Shown here: positions 45,290-52,857 of the stretch, in pieces | Numbering within the stretch: position 1 is the stretch's first letter | Layout: every line of letters starts with the position of its first letter | NCBI GenBank assembly: GCA_015069695.1 | Contig: JADCRZ010000021.1 | Coordinates: 52,215 to 116,214 of the forward strand | Length of the DNA stretch: 64,000 nucleotides | Direction: 5' to 3' | From: Williamsia sp. | GTDB lineage: Bacteria; Bacteroidota; Bacteroidia; Chitinophagales; Chitinophagaceae | The notes under the pieces: generated by a model | What the model was told of the DNA's origin: nothing | What the model saw: the letters and a program-made list of their open reading frames with translations, nothing else | Database searches by the model: none | Made by a program: the position numbers and the translations under genes

Positions 45290-46039
45290 ATGGACCGGCA
45301 AGATTTTCTCATGTTTGCTGCTCATGAAGCAGAATCGCGTTTTATCCGATATACGCCCGTTAAAATAATTGATTATGCCCCGCCGCACAAAGAGATCGGA
45401 CTGGCACCCGCCGGAAGTGTGGCCGTTTACATCGGGCCCAAAGGATCCAAGACACTGGATGAAATAAGAAAAGCTGTCAAGGGAGAAAATAAGGTGGATA
45501 TAGAGCTGATGAAGCGGATGAACACCACCTACAAGAACAGGGGTACCGTGTCGGCTTTCCAGGTTTGGCAAACGCTGAAATCGGCACCTGTGTTTGCCGA
45601 TGTGCGGTATGGAGCACGCAGCCTGATCAAACACATGGCGGTTCCGGCCGGACTGGATTTTATCGGAGTTCCTTCGCCTTACAATGGCGGCAAGCTGGCA
45701 CCCGGAGAGCTGACGCTGGTAGAGCACTACAAAGAAGGAACCTCAGCTGCGCTGGAAGCCGTGGCCTTGCGCCGCATGCCCGACCTCACAGCCGCTGAAC
45801 AGGCAGCTATCAAGCTGGTTCCTGAAAACCAGCTCGAACTTAACCTGGCTCCGAACGGAAGCTGCTGCGACAGCAACACAGATTTCTGGATTTTTGTTGC
45901 CGTTACCATCACCCTTACCTGCGGTGCCGTTGCGATCGATCATCATATCGCCGAAGAGGAAATCAAGAAGATGAGTCCGACAGCGACCGCCATCCAGTTG
46001 ATGGACATCAGGCGGGAAGCGCTTGCACACAATCATTAA
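45290..46039 (+). CDS. Candidate peptide-toxin precursor (SdpC-like position), unknown family
   Basis: 249 residues, not recognised as any named family. Residues 1-190 are soluble and polar, without an N-terminal signal peptide. They are followed by a Cys-Cys pair (Cys192-Cys193), a hydrophobic segment FWIFVAVTITLTCGAVAI (about 199-216, with Cys211), and a charged tail (HHIAEEEIKKMSP ... HNH). A hydrophobic Cys-bearing segment with a cleavable C-terminal tail is the layout of SdpC-type toxin precursors in Bacillus, although SdpC has a signal peptide and this protein does not. Gene 2 of the cassette starts 12 nt after the stop. Precursor role is an inference from this architecture and from the two downstream maturation-like genes. 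Confidence 0.5.
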   Translation: MDRQDFLMFAAHEAESRFIRYTPVKIIDYAPPHKEIGLAPAGSVAVYIGPKGSKTLDEIRKAVKGENKVDIELMKRMNTTYKNRGTVSAFQVWQTLKSAPVFADVRYGARSLIKHMAVPAGLDFIGVPSPYNGGKLAPGELTLVEHYKEGTSAALEAVALRRMPDLTAAEQAAIKLVPENQLELNLAPNGSCCDSNTDFWIFVAVTITLTCGAVAIDHHIAEEEIKKMSPTATAIQLMDIRREALAHNH

Positions 46040-46050
46040 CCTGCGATACC

Positions 46051-46602
46051 ATGCCTGCGCTTTCTTTGGCGGAATGGGGTATGTTCCTGTTCTTCAGCAT
46101 GTACCTGCTGGTTTCAGCGGTTTGTCAAATACCCGGCAAGTGGACTGACCAGATCAGGAAGTGGGATTATCTGAACCTGGTACCGGCCTGGAGTTTTTTT
46201 GCACCCAATCCCGCTACGCACGACCTGCACCTGCTGATCCGCGACCAGCTTGTGGATGGCAGTCTTTCCCGTTGGAAGGAAATACTGCCGTCCAAACCCC
46301 ATCGCTTTTTAAGCGTGGTATGGAACCCCGGCCGCAGACATACCAAGGCTTTTTTTGACATCATAAAAAATTTTGCCCTTGTGGTAAAAGCAAATGGGGA
46401 AAAGCCCGAGCTGGTGATGTTATCGCTTCCTTATCTCGCCATCCTGAACTACGTTTCCCATCTGCCGCGTGAGCACCAGTCCTGTAAGACACAGTTCCTG
46501 GTGATGAGAACAGAGCGGCTGACCCGAAGCGGGGCAACCGAGAATGATCCGTTTGTTGTTTTTCTTTCATCATTGCATTCATTGGAGGATACGCTTGTAT
46601 GA
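46051..46602 (+). CDS. SdpA-like / HTTM-partner protein with WSFFAPNP motif
   Basis: 183 residues. One N-terminal membrane segment (MFLFFSMYLLVSAVCQIP, about 11-28) is followed by a soluble domain whose signature is PAWSFFAPNP (45-54). SdpA-family proteins carry a comparable aromatic/Pro motif (WGFFT-P type) at the same place, and HTTM-partner proteins in other phyla have QxFAPNP. In Bacillus, SdpA is needed with SdpB to mature the SDP toxin. It overlaps the next gene by 4 nt (ATGA). I infer a maturation factor; the match is by motif and context and not by alignment. Confidence 0.55.
   Translation: MPALSLAEWGMFLFFSMYLLVSAVCQIPGKWTDQIRKWDYLNLVPAWSFFAPNPATHDLHLLIRDQLVDGSLSRWKEILPSKPHRFLSVVWNPGRRHTKAFFDIIKNFALVVKANGEKPELVMLSLPYLAILNYVSHLPREHQSCKTQFLVMRTERLTRSGATENDPFVVFLSSLHSLEDTLV
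46584..46589 (+). promoter_or_regulatory. Strong Shine-Dalgarno before the HTTM/SdpB-like gene
   Basis: TGGAGG lies about 9 nt upstream of ATG 46599, inside the end of the preceding gene. Such SD sequences are rare in Bacteroidota and here support the overlapping start. Confidence 0.5.
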
Positions 46603-47417
46603 ACGAATGGGAGAACTGTCGCCTGGCCATCCGTGCTGTAGAGCTTCTCTCCAGCGCAACGGTCATCATTTCGTCTATCGAGATGCTGACAAATCCGTCA
46701 ACCATTTCAAATAAGGGGTTGAGTAGCTGGCCGGTATCACAGCTGGCGAGCAGGTGGACGGCCGCAAGCTCTTTTCAGCAATCTGTCGGACGCTTACTCG
46801 TATACCCCCATGTGCTGGGTTTGTTTGTTTTTCGCCTGGTATGTGCGATCATCCTTGTATCTACCGGCAATGATCAGCCGCACCTGCACGCATCCCTCAC
46901 CGGGTTGCTTTTTTTAAGTTCTGTGCTGTTAACGGTCCGGTCTCCCTATGGCCATGACGGAGCAGACCAAATGTCCACCATTACTTTTCTTGCCCTGGCA
47001 TTTGCTTATGCCATACACAGCACCATTTCCCTGAACATTGCTTTGTGGTTCGTGGCTTTGCAATCCTGTCTTTCTTATTTCACAGCGGGCTATGCCAAGC
47101 TGGTGTCTCCCCTGTGGAGAAGCGGCAAGGGCCTGGAAGGCATTTTAAAAACATCCATCTATGGGCATCGGCTGGCAGGCAAGCTGGTAACGGCGTTTCA
47201 CCCGCTTGCCAAATGGGGTTCCTGGCTCACCATCTCTTTCGAGTGCCTGTTTGTTTTAACACTGGCCGGGATCCCCTTTCTGACCTGCCTGCTTTTAGGT
47301 ACCGGCATCCTGTTCCACCTGCTGAATGCCATCTTCATGCGGCTCAATACATTTTTCTGGTCCTTCCTGGCCACCTATCCTGCGGTGCTGTATTGTGCCG
47401 GTGTTTATTTCAACTAA
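46599..47417 (+). CDS. SdpB-like HTTM (vitamin-K-dependent-carboxylase-like) membrane protein
   Basis: 272 residues with about seven or eight hydrophobic segments (VELLSSATVIISSIEML, VLGLFVFRLVCAIILVS, LTGLLFLSSVLLTV, FLALAFAYAIHSTISLN, IALWFVALQSCLSYFTAGY, WLTISFECLFVLTLAGIPF, LLLGTGILFHLLNAIF, FFWSFLATYPAVLYCAG). Loop motifs SPYGHDGADQM, YFTAGYAKLVSPLWRSG and FHLLNAIFMRLNTFFW follow the HTTM/SdpB pattern, a family related to the membrane part of vitamin K-dependent gamma-carboxylase. In Bacillus SdpB participates in SDP toxin maturation. It overlaps the SdpA-like gene by 4 nt and is the last gene of the cassette. Assignment is by pattern, not by alignment. Confidence 0.6.
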   Translation: MNEWENCRLAIRAVELLSSATVIISSIEMLTNPSTISNKGLSSWPVSQLASRWTAASSFQQSVGRLLVYPHVLGLFVFRLVCAIILVSTGNDQPHLHASLTGLLFLSSVLLTVRSPYGHDGADQMSTITFLALAFAYAIHSTISLNIALWFVALQSCLSYFTAGYAKLVSPLWRSGKGLEGILKTSIYGHRLAGKLVTAFHPLAKWGSWLTISFECLFVLTLAGIPFLTCLLLGTGILFHLLNAIFMRLNTFFWSFLATYPAVLYCAGVYFN

Positions 47418-47426
47418 AAAGCAAAA

Positions 47427-47443
47427 GCCCTTGCATAAAAGGG
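47427..47443 (+). terminator. Possible small hairpin after the cassette
   Basis: CCCTT, six-nt loop, AAGGG, about 10 nt after the cassette's last stop, without a clear U-run. Confidence 0.25.
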
Positions 47444-47526
47444 TATGGGATTCGAACCTGCGGGAGGTGCATGCAATTGGAAGGAAGCTAATTTCTTCAA
47501 TGCCGTAAACCACGCATCCGGATGCC

Positions 47527-48063
47527 TTATTTTTGCGTGAATGTATCATCAGCACTGGCTACGAAATAAGTTTTACCCTGCCCGTTCACGCCGTATTCTA
47601 CGTTTCTAAATACAAAATCTCCGTTGGGATAGATCTTGGATGCATCCAGGTCGTGCAGGAATTTGCCATCCTCATAGTTCTTGCCCCGGATAAAATGAAC
47701 AATGATGTCTGCATGGCTGGCGTCTATGCTGGTGATCTCATAAGCGGCATCTGTTTCTATGCGAACGTTCTTGGAGCCGCCTGCATAGTAATTGATGTCA
47801 TAGCGGAATACATGGGTACCCGAACCATCTGGTTTGATGTTAAATACAGTGCCCCAGGAAAGACCATCAGTGTAGTGCCCCCCTTGATCAACCTGGGGAG
47901 CACGGATGTGTGCGGAGATAAACGTGCCCTGAAATTCGGAAGAAACGGGTTTGTGCGGAACATTCCCGGTATCGACAGGTTTTGTGCAGCAGACGGCGCT
48001 AAAAATTGCGAAGCCCAGGCCGAGCACCAGCCTGGCTTGTTTAATAACTGGATTGTGTTTCAT
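47527..48063 (-). CDS. Lipoprotein of unknown function
   Basis: 178 residues. The signal region (MKHNPVIKQARLVLGLGFAI) ends in a lipobox-like FSAVCC, so it is probably an SPII lipoprotein. The mature part (FQGTFISAHIRAPQVDQGGH, YAGGSKNVRIETDAAYEITS, GDFVFRNVEYGVNGQGKTYF) is beta-rich; no family recognised. It stands alone on the minus strand. One copy of a 30-nt near-repeat lies 118-147 nt upstream of its start, shared with a neighbouring transcription unit, suggesting common control by the AraC-type regulator nearby. Confidence 0.75.
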   Translation of the reverse strand: MKHNPVIKQARLVLGLGFAIFSAVCCTKPVDTGNVPHKPVSSEFQGTFISAHIRAPQVDQGGHYTDGLSWGTVFNIKPDGSGTHVFRYDINYYAGGSKNVRIETDAAYEITSIDASHADIIVHFIRGKNYEDGKFLHDLDASKIYPNGDFVFRNVEYGVNGQGKTYFVASADDTFTQK

Positions 48064-48180
48064 TTGTCTTGACGTATATTTTTATTGATTATCCTCCCCA
48101 TTCGTGGCAGAGCGGCAACTATTGTAAATTATTGATGAAACAAAATTCCCGAACGTTCAAGAGAAGGTCGTTTGATAAAG

Positions 48181-48210
48181 GGATTGAAAAGTTTGCCAAA
48201 CGGATTTTAC
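48181..48210. promoter_or_regulatory. 30-nt near-repeat, copy 1 (upstream of the lipoprotein gene)
   Basis: GGATT-G-AAA-A-GTTTGC-C-AAACGGATTTT-A-C, 26 of 30 bases identical to copy 2 at 50172-50201 and in the same orientation. Located in a 283-nt gap that holds no gene, 118 nt upstream of the minus-strand lipoprotein start. Candidate AraC-type binding site. Confidence 0.45.
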
Positions 48211-48346
48211 AATCCAAGAAGCATCTCCTGTTCTGATCTATTCATCCAACCCTACCAAGACAAAAAAACAGGATATGCTTACAGATTATTACTGTAAACA
48301 TACCCTGCCATCTTTATAAGCTGATCAGCGGAGTGATTGTACGGTT

Positions 48347-49486
48347 TTATTGTCCCAGGCTTTCAAAGAACCGTTTATCAGATCCGCCCCCTATGTTCTT
48401 AAATAGCACGACCACTGTTTTGGATTTTTCAAAAAACAAGGCATTGCATTCATAGCCTACAGAGGATCCGTTGTGGCCGAATGCGGTTAGTTCTCCCAAT
48501 TTCCATACTTCCAGCCCCAAGCCATACCGGCAGTCTTCTCCGTTGCAAGTGGGAAGCTGTATTTTTTTCATCTCTGCTAAGCTGGCAGCAGAAATCAGCT
48601 GACCTCCAAAAAGTGCCCGGTAAAATGTTCCCAAATCTTTTGCAGAACTGGTGATACCACCTGCTGCCTTGCCATCCCCATCTGCTGCATCGAGCGAAGT
48701 AACCTCTGTTATGCGTGGCGTAGTGCTGTTGTTGACCAACGCGTATCCTGCCGAAACACCTGTATGCTGTTTTTTTTGCAAATAAGTAGAATGAAGTGCC
48801 AGCGGAGCAACAATTCCTTCCATCAGCTGGTCAGACAAGGACTTTCCGGAGAGTTTTTCTGCTATAAGTCCCAGCAACCAGTAACCGCTGTTTGAATAGC
48901 GGTACTCCGAGCCTGGTTTAAAATAAAGCTTCTTTCCATATACGTATTTATCAAGCAGTTGTTCTGTTGTTCGTTTTCCCATGCCCACAGGATCGTCAAT
49001 CAGATCAGTTTTGTATTGATTGTCCTCATTCACCGGGTCATAGATGCCCGAAAGATGAGCAAGCAAATGATGGACGGTAATATGCTGGCTCCCGGGTATC
49101 TGCGCGGAAACTTGTGGCAATAAGTCTTGCAATTTGCTGCTGAGGCTCAACACGCCCTTGTCTGCCAGCTGTAAAATCAAGGCAGCTACAAATACTTTGG
49201 TGATACTGCCTATACGGAAGGGGGTGTTTACCGTCATGGGTTGCTTTGTATCCAGGCGCAACCATCCTACTGCTCCTACCCATTCAGGATGGTCAGGGCG
49301 CGATACGTACAAGATGGAGCCGGGAGCGCGGGTATTGACTTGGTACTGATCCAGAATCTGCTGATAAGCCTGGTGCTGCGGATGCCAGTCGTACGAATGA
49401 TCTGTTTCACCTGGTAAGGGTTGCATATGTTTGCCACAGGCCGTCATCAACAAGAAAAAGAAAGCCAGAAAGATTTTGTGTTTCAT
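48347..49486 (-). CDS. Class C beta-lactamase-related serine hydrolase, lipoprotein
   Basis: 379 residues. The signal MKHKIFLAFFFLLMTACGK ends in a lipobox (LMTAC), so it is membrane anchored in the periplasm. Motifs: SITK (SxxK, Ser94), YSN (about 206-210) and HNG near the C-terminus (the KTG-equivalent HxG). The family includes class C beta-lactamases, DD-peptidases and esterases; resistance cannot be inferred from the sequence. It starts 37 nt downstream of the barrel-like gene and is probably co-transcribed with it. Confidence 0.9.
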   Translation of the reverse strand: MKHKIFLAFFFLLMTACGKHMQPLPGETDHSYDWHPQHQAYQQILDQYQVNTRAPGSILYVSRPDHPEWVGAVGWLRLDTKQPMTVNTPFRIGSITKVFVAALILQLADKGVLSLSSKLQDLLPQVSAQIPGSQHITVHHLLAHLSGIYDPVNEDNQYKTDLIDDPVGMGKRTTEQLLDKYVYGKKLYFKPGSEYRYSNSGYWLLGLIAEKLSGKSLSDQLMEGIVAPLALHSTYLQKKQHTGVSAGYALVNNSTTPRITEVTSLDAADGDGKAAGGITSSAKDLGTFYRALFGGQLISAASLAEMKKIQLPTCNGEDCRYGLGLEVWKLGELTAFGHNGSSVGYECNALFFEKSKTVVVLFKNIGGGSDKRFFESLGQ

Positions 49487-49523
49487 GATCTATAAAGGAT
49501 TAGGTGTTCCGGAGAATACGTTC

Positions 49524-50111
49524 TTACAGTGCAATCTGAAACCCGGCTTCTAGCTGCTGTCTGGGTAAAACAGCAGATTCATTTACGAGGTAAGGTGTTT
49601 CCAGCAACCATTTCCAGGACAGCACAACAGCTAAATCTTTCACCGCATACCCTACTCCTGCGCCGGCAGTTATCAGAAGCTTTTTTTGCCAGCCCCCTGT
49701 TTGTGCCCAGCTGTGTTCCTTGTACTGATAAAAAGGATTTTTTGTGTGACTCATCATAAAACCCGGACCTACTTTTATGTCAGCAAAAAACCGCTCCACT
49801 TTTGGACGTATCCCAAATTCGCTTGTTACAAAAAGCAGATCATCCAGCGACTTGTGGTGAGCATAGCCAAGGTCAAAGGATTGAAATAGTGACACACGTT
49901 TATTGGTGGTGTAATACCGCTCAGTGGCAATTTTTACGCCCGGGTTCATTCTGCCTCCTAATCTGTTTATAGAAGGAAGAGATACGTGTTGGCTAAATAC
50001 AGACAGCCGGAGCGGGAGCTTTTTGGTTTTCTGGATTGTTTGGGCAATTCCTTTTGAATAACCCGTCAAAGCCAGGTTAAGCAACAATACAGTTGTAAAT
50101 CTCATCATCAT
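49524..50111 (-). CDS. Small exported barrel-like protein
   Basis: 195 residues; three consecutive ATG codons (50103-50111) make the exact start uncertain. A signal peptide (RFTTVLLLNLALTGYSKGIAQ) is followed by beta-strand-like segments (RVSLFQSFDLGYAHHKSLDD, RFFADIKVGPGFMMS, KLLITAGAGVGYAVKDLAVV), suggesting an outer-membrane barrel. Unknown function. The upstream region contains copy 2 of the 30-nt near-repeat. It is followed 37 nt later by the beta-lactamase-type gene. Confidence 0.7.
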   Translation of the reverse strand: MMMRFTTVLLLNLALTGYSKGIAQTIQKTKKLPLRLSVFSQHVSLPSINRLGGRMNPGVKIATERYYTTNKRVSLFQSFDLGYAHHKSLDDLLFVTSEFGIRPKVERFFADIKVGPGFMMSHTKNPFYQYKEHSWAQTGGWQKKLLITAGAGVGYAVKDLAVVLSWKWLLETPYLVNESAVLPRQQLEAGFQIAL

Positions 50112-50171
50112 ACATGTTAGATTTCATGACACAAAGTTGACCATCGTGTATACCAACAACATCTACAATCA

Positions 50172-50201
50172 GGATTAAAATGTTTGCAAAACGGATTTTG
50201 C
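50172..50201. promoter_or_regulatory. 30-nt near-repeat, copy 2 (upstream of the barrel-like gene)
   Basis: GGATT-A-AAA-T-GTTTGC-A-AAACGGATTTT-G-C, 61-90 nt upstream of the minus-strand start codon and directly downstream of the AraC-type regulator gene. It contains a perfect dyad GCAAAA-CGGA-TTTTGC (50186-50201). Confidence 0.45.
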
Positions 50202-50223
50202 GGATGATAGAGAGATATTTTAT

Positions 50224-51243
50224 CTACACGCCAAGCAGTTTACAAGTTATATTTCTTAAGACATGGCTGGGTGGATGATGGAACATCCGCTGGAAAGCGG
50301 TTGCAAAATTGTTGGGACTGGTATAGCCTACCATATAAGCTGTTTCGGCAACGGTATGTTCGCCTGTTTCAAGCAGGCGTTTTGCTTCATGCATGCGCAG
50401 TTGGTAGATATGGCCGAAAACAGTGGTACTGAACAGTTGCTTGTATCCCCGCTTTAACTTAAACTCATTTAATTGAAATCGCAAGGACAGCTTGTGCAAG
50501 GAGAGTTCATCGGTAAAATGTTCCTTGATGTACGCGCGCGCAGCAATCAGCTTTTCCTGGTCGGCCTTGCTGATCTTGCCGGGTGTGGCTTTTTGCTTCC
50601 CGGGTAATAACAACTCCTGCAATTCCCACGACAGCAGCTCCATGGCTTTGGCTTCCACGAACAAATGCTGCAGCATGTTACCGGAGCGACTGGCATCTAT
50701 CTCATGAGCAACACGCTGATAATTTATTTTTGAATCAAAGCTCAATGGAATAGAAATACACCTGTCGGCAGGATCGGCACCTCCAAATAAGTCGTGAATC
50801 AGTTCCTCGCCCCCGGCCGCCTCAAATAAGAACACAGGCTTGTAATTAACATGAAACAACCTGATATTGCCTGCATGCAGGGTATAATTGTTCTGGTAAC
50901 TTTGGCTGTAAGTAAACATATGCCGGCTGTGCTTGAGCGGACGGCTCCTTGTGTCGCAAATACAATCAGCGTCGATGTCTCCTTCCAGCAAAAGGGTTGC
51001 TCCGATTCGTTTGACTCCATCATTGAACTGGAAAACCATGTCTTGTTTGAGCTGCATTTGCACAAGTGACACTTCCATATTCGGGGACATGAATGTATGG
51101 AACTGACCTTCAATCAGCCCCGGCTGGTTGAAAGTAAATACAGATTCCCGGTAGCGGCTATTGACTTCGTTGTACCGGAACGATGCGTTTCCATGATTGC
51201 CTATGATGTTTTGCAGGCTCCAGTCGGTTTGAATAAGGTCCAT
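50224..51243 (-). CDS. AraC family transcriptional regulator
   Basis: 339 residues, cytosolic. N-terminal sensing region (about 1-230, no recognised cupin motif) and C-terminal double HTH (AYIKEHFTDELSLHKLSLRF for helix set 1; HTVAETAYMVGYTSPNNFAT for set 2, then FQRMFHHPPSHV). AraC-type activators usually bind direct or inverted repeats upstream of neighbouring genes. The 30-nt near-repeat upstream of two nearby transcription units is the best candidate target (inference). Confidence 0.92.
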   Translation of the reverse strand: MDLIQTDWSLQNIIGNHGNASFRYNEVNSRYRESVFTFNQPGLIEGQFHTFMSPNMEVSLVQMQLKQDMVFQFNDGVKRIGATLLLEGDIDADCICDTRSRPLKHSRHMFTYSQSYQNNYTLHAGNIRLFHVNYKPVFLFEAAGGEELIHDLFGGADPADRCISIPLSFDSKINYQRVAHEIDASRSGNMLQHLFVEAKAMELLSWELQELLLPGKQKATPGKISKADQEKLIAARAYIKEHFTDELSLHKLSLRFQLNEFKLKRGYKQLFSTTVFGHIYQLRMHEAKRLLETGEHTVAETAYMVGYTSPNNFATAFQRMFHHPPSHVLRNITCKLLGV

Positions 51244-51320
51244 ATATTAGATTGATAGAGGAGATAGATCAGACTGCCGGGACAGACCCGGTTGACTGGT
51301 CTTACAGCTGTCAAATATAG

Positions 51321-51348
51321 ATGGATGATCAGCCGCAGGATCATCCAT
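51321..51348. terminator. Hairpin between the orphan gene and the AraC gene
   Basis: ATGGATGATC, eight-nt loop, GATCATCCAT: a perfect 10-bp stem between two minus-strand genes. Tail is A/T rich but without a long U-run. Confidence 0.5.
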
Positions 51349-51428
51349 GGCGATAGACTGTTACTTCCGGTGCTTGAAATGTAGAATCGTTGCAGGCAGT
51401 TGTTTTTCTGCTGCTATCGGGAAGTGTG

Positions 51429-52685
51429 TTACTGAGGCTTTCTGCCTATGGTATCGCTTGTATAAATCAAACCGCTTTGGGGAATGCGGAGCAAAATGCT
51501 TTTTTCATCGATCAGGCTTTTCAGGGTATCATTGGCCAAATGATCCAGCAGCTCGTTTCTGAGGTAAAACGTTTTTATCTGTTTGCCGCCCGCCCGCCAC
51601 CGCACGATCTTGCAGCGGCAGCTGGCATTTTCAATCGTGTTGAGCACTTCGTCGATCTTTCCGCCTTTGCCTTGTTTGATATACACTTCCCTTATGCCGA
51701 TGATATTGTTCCTGCTTCCGACATCAAAATTCCAGGAAGCAGATATTACACTCACCAATCCCCCGGCCTGGTCAAGCCGCATGAGGGAATGCCGGGGTGA
51801 CTCAATGCTGTCTGCATTTTTTACATAGGAATGGATGGATACAAGCCAGGGAGCTTCATACTGCATGTAACCGATGTGGTCAAAGCTGGCGCCATACCGC
51901 GCAAAAACAAAATAACCTTCCTTGTACTTTACATCCACCACGTTTGACACCACCATATGGTAGCGGTTCGGATCGGAGCTGCGGGCCTGCGGTGAGCCCG
52001 TGTAACAAAGCCACACACCTTCCAGGCTGTCGATCTCGGTTTTTGTAGGCTGGTAAGGAAGCAGGTTCATGTCCCGTTTAATCGTTGCCCATTCCTTTCT
52101 GACAGAAAGCCATCCGACAATTGTAGACACCAAAGCGGCGATCAATACCAGATGAATAACCAGTGCTTTTCTCTGCAGCCAGTTCAACAAGTTGGAAGAG
52201 GCCAGAGATGCTTTCGGTTCCGGAGCAAGAAGAAGAGGAGGAGTCTGCACCTCTTCCGTTCTTTGATGTTCGATGCCCGGAACATGATCTGGCGCTTCCA
52301 GCAGGTTGGTGTCCTGCGGATCTTTTTCAAATCCTTTTCTGCCCACCCCGTACAGGTAGATGTAACAGGCATCTACCAGAAAAGGGCGTGGGTTGGCAAC
52401 AATCTGGTTGTAGTAAGCATCCTTGACCTGGTTACCGGTTATATCGTATTTGCGAAAGGGATACTCCAGCTTTTGCGGATTGTAATCGGGCGGATAGAAG
52501 TCATGGTCCAGCCTGGAAGCAGTTTGGGGCAACTCATTGCTGATCTCACTCAGCCGCTTGGCAACCCCTTCATAATTTCTCCGGTTTGTATTGCGGTTGA
52601 TGCGCTCACCTGTTTGGGCTTCATACTTCTCAATAGCCTTGGTCAGGAGATAAACGATTTCATTTTTTCCGCTGATGAGTTTCAT
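51429..52685 (-). CDS. Single-pass membrane protein of unknown function
   Basis: 418 residues from ATG 52685; the longer in-frame start is a TTG and is ignored. The N-terminal ~170 residues are soluble, with a helical opening (EIVYLLTKAIEKYEAQTGER) that might be DNA- or protein-binding. One membrane segment follows (LVIHLVLIAALVSTIVGWL, about 178-196), then a C-terminal region of mixed strands containing LEGVWLCYTGSPQ and a Cys-x-Cys (ASCRCKIV). No family recognised. The layout (cytosolic domain, TM, extracytoplasmic domain) is that of a signal-transducing or anti-sigma-type protein (inference). It diverges from the SusC gene. Confidence 0.65.
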   Translation of the reverse strand: MKLISGKNEIVYLLTKAIEKYEAQTGERINRNTNRRNYEGVAKRLSEISNELPQTASRLDHDFYPPDYNPQKLEYPFRKYDITGNQVKDAYYNQIVANPRPFLVDACYIYLYGVGRKGFEKDPQDTNLLEAPDHVPGIEHQRTEEVQTPPLLLAPEPKASLASSNLLNWLQRKALVIHLVLIAALVSTIVGWLSVRKEWATIKRDMNLLPYQPTKTEIDSLEGVWLCYTGSPQARSSDPNRYHMVVSNVVDVKYKEGYFVFARYGASFDHIGYMQYEAPWLVSIHSYVKNADSIESPRHSLMRLDQAGGLVSVISASWNFDVGSRNNIIGIREVYIKQGKGGKIDEVLNTIENASCRCKIVRWRAGGKQIKTFYLRNELLDHLANDTLKSLIDEKSILLRIPQSGLIYTSDTIGRKPQ

Positions 52686-52857
52686 ACAAGAGTCTGGCAA
52701 TTAGTAAGATAGATGATTCCAGAAATACCGGATCATTCCAGAAAATTACTATTTCCTCCAGAATTCGCGCATGCCAATCCTGGAATCCTTCCGCATGGGC
52801 AGAACCAAATAGTACCGTATGTTTGTTGATCGCCTGCTCACGCTCAAACTTTGCTAT

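Noticed and set aside
47420..47470. Complete tRNA gene
   Set aside because: The T-loop motif is present but the T-stem does not pair and no acceptor, D or anticodon arm can be folded; only a fragment at most.
47533..48072. 179-codon plus-strand ORF opposite the lipoprotein gene
   Set aside because: Antisense shadow; the minus-strand frame has a signal peptide and lipobox.
52819..52857. Earlier start of the SusC gene
   Set aside because: It would put 13 residues ahead of the signal peptide; ATG 52858 starts directly with the expected MKKFYRG leader.
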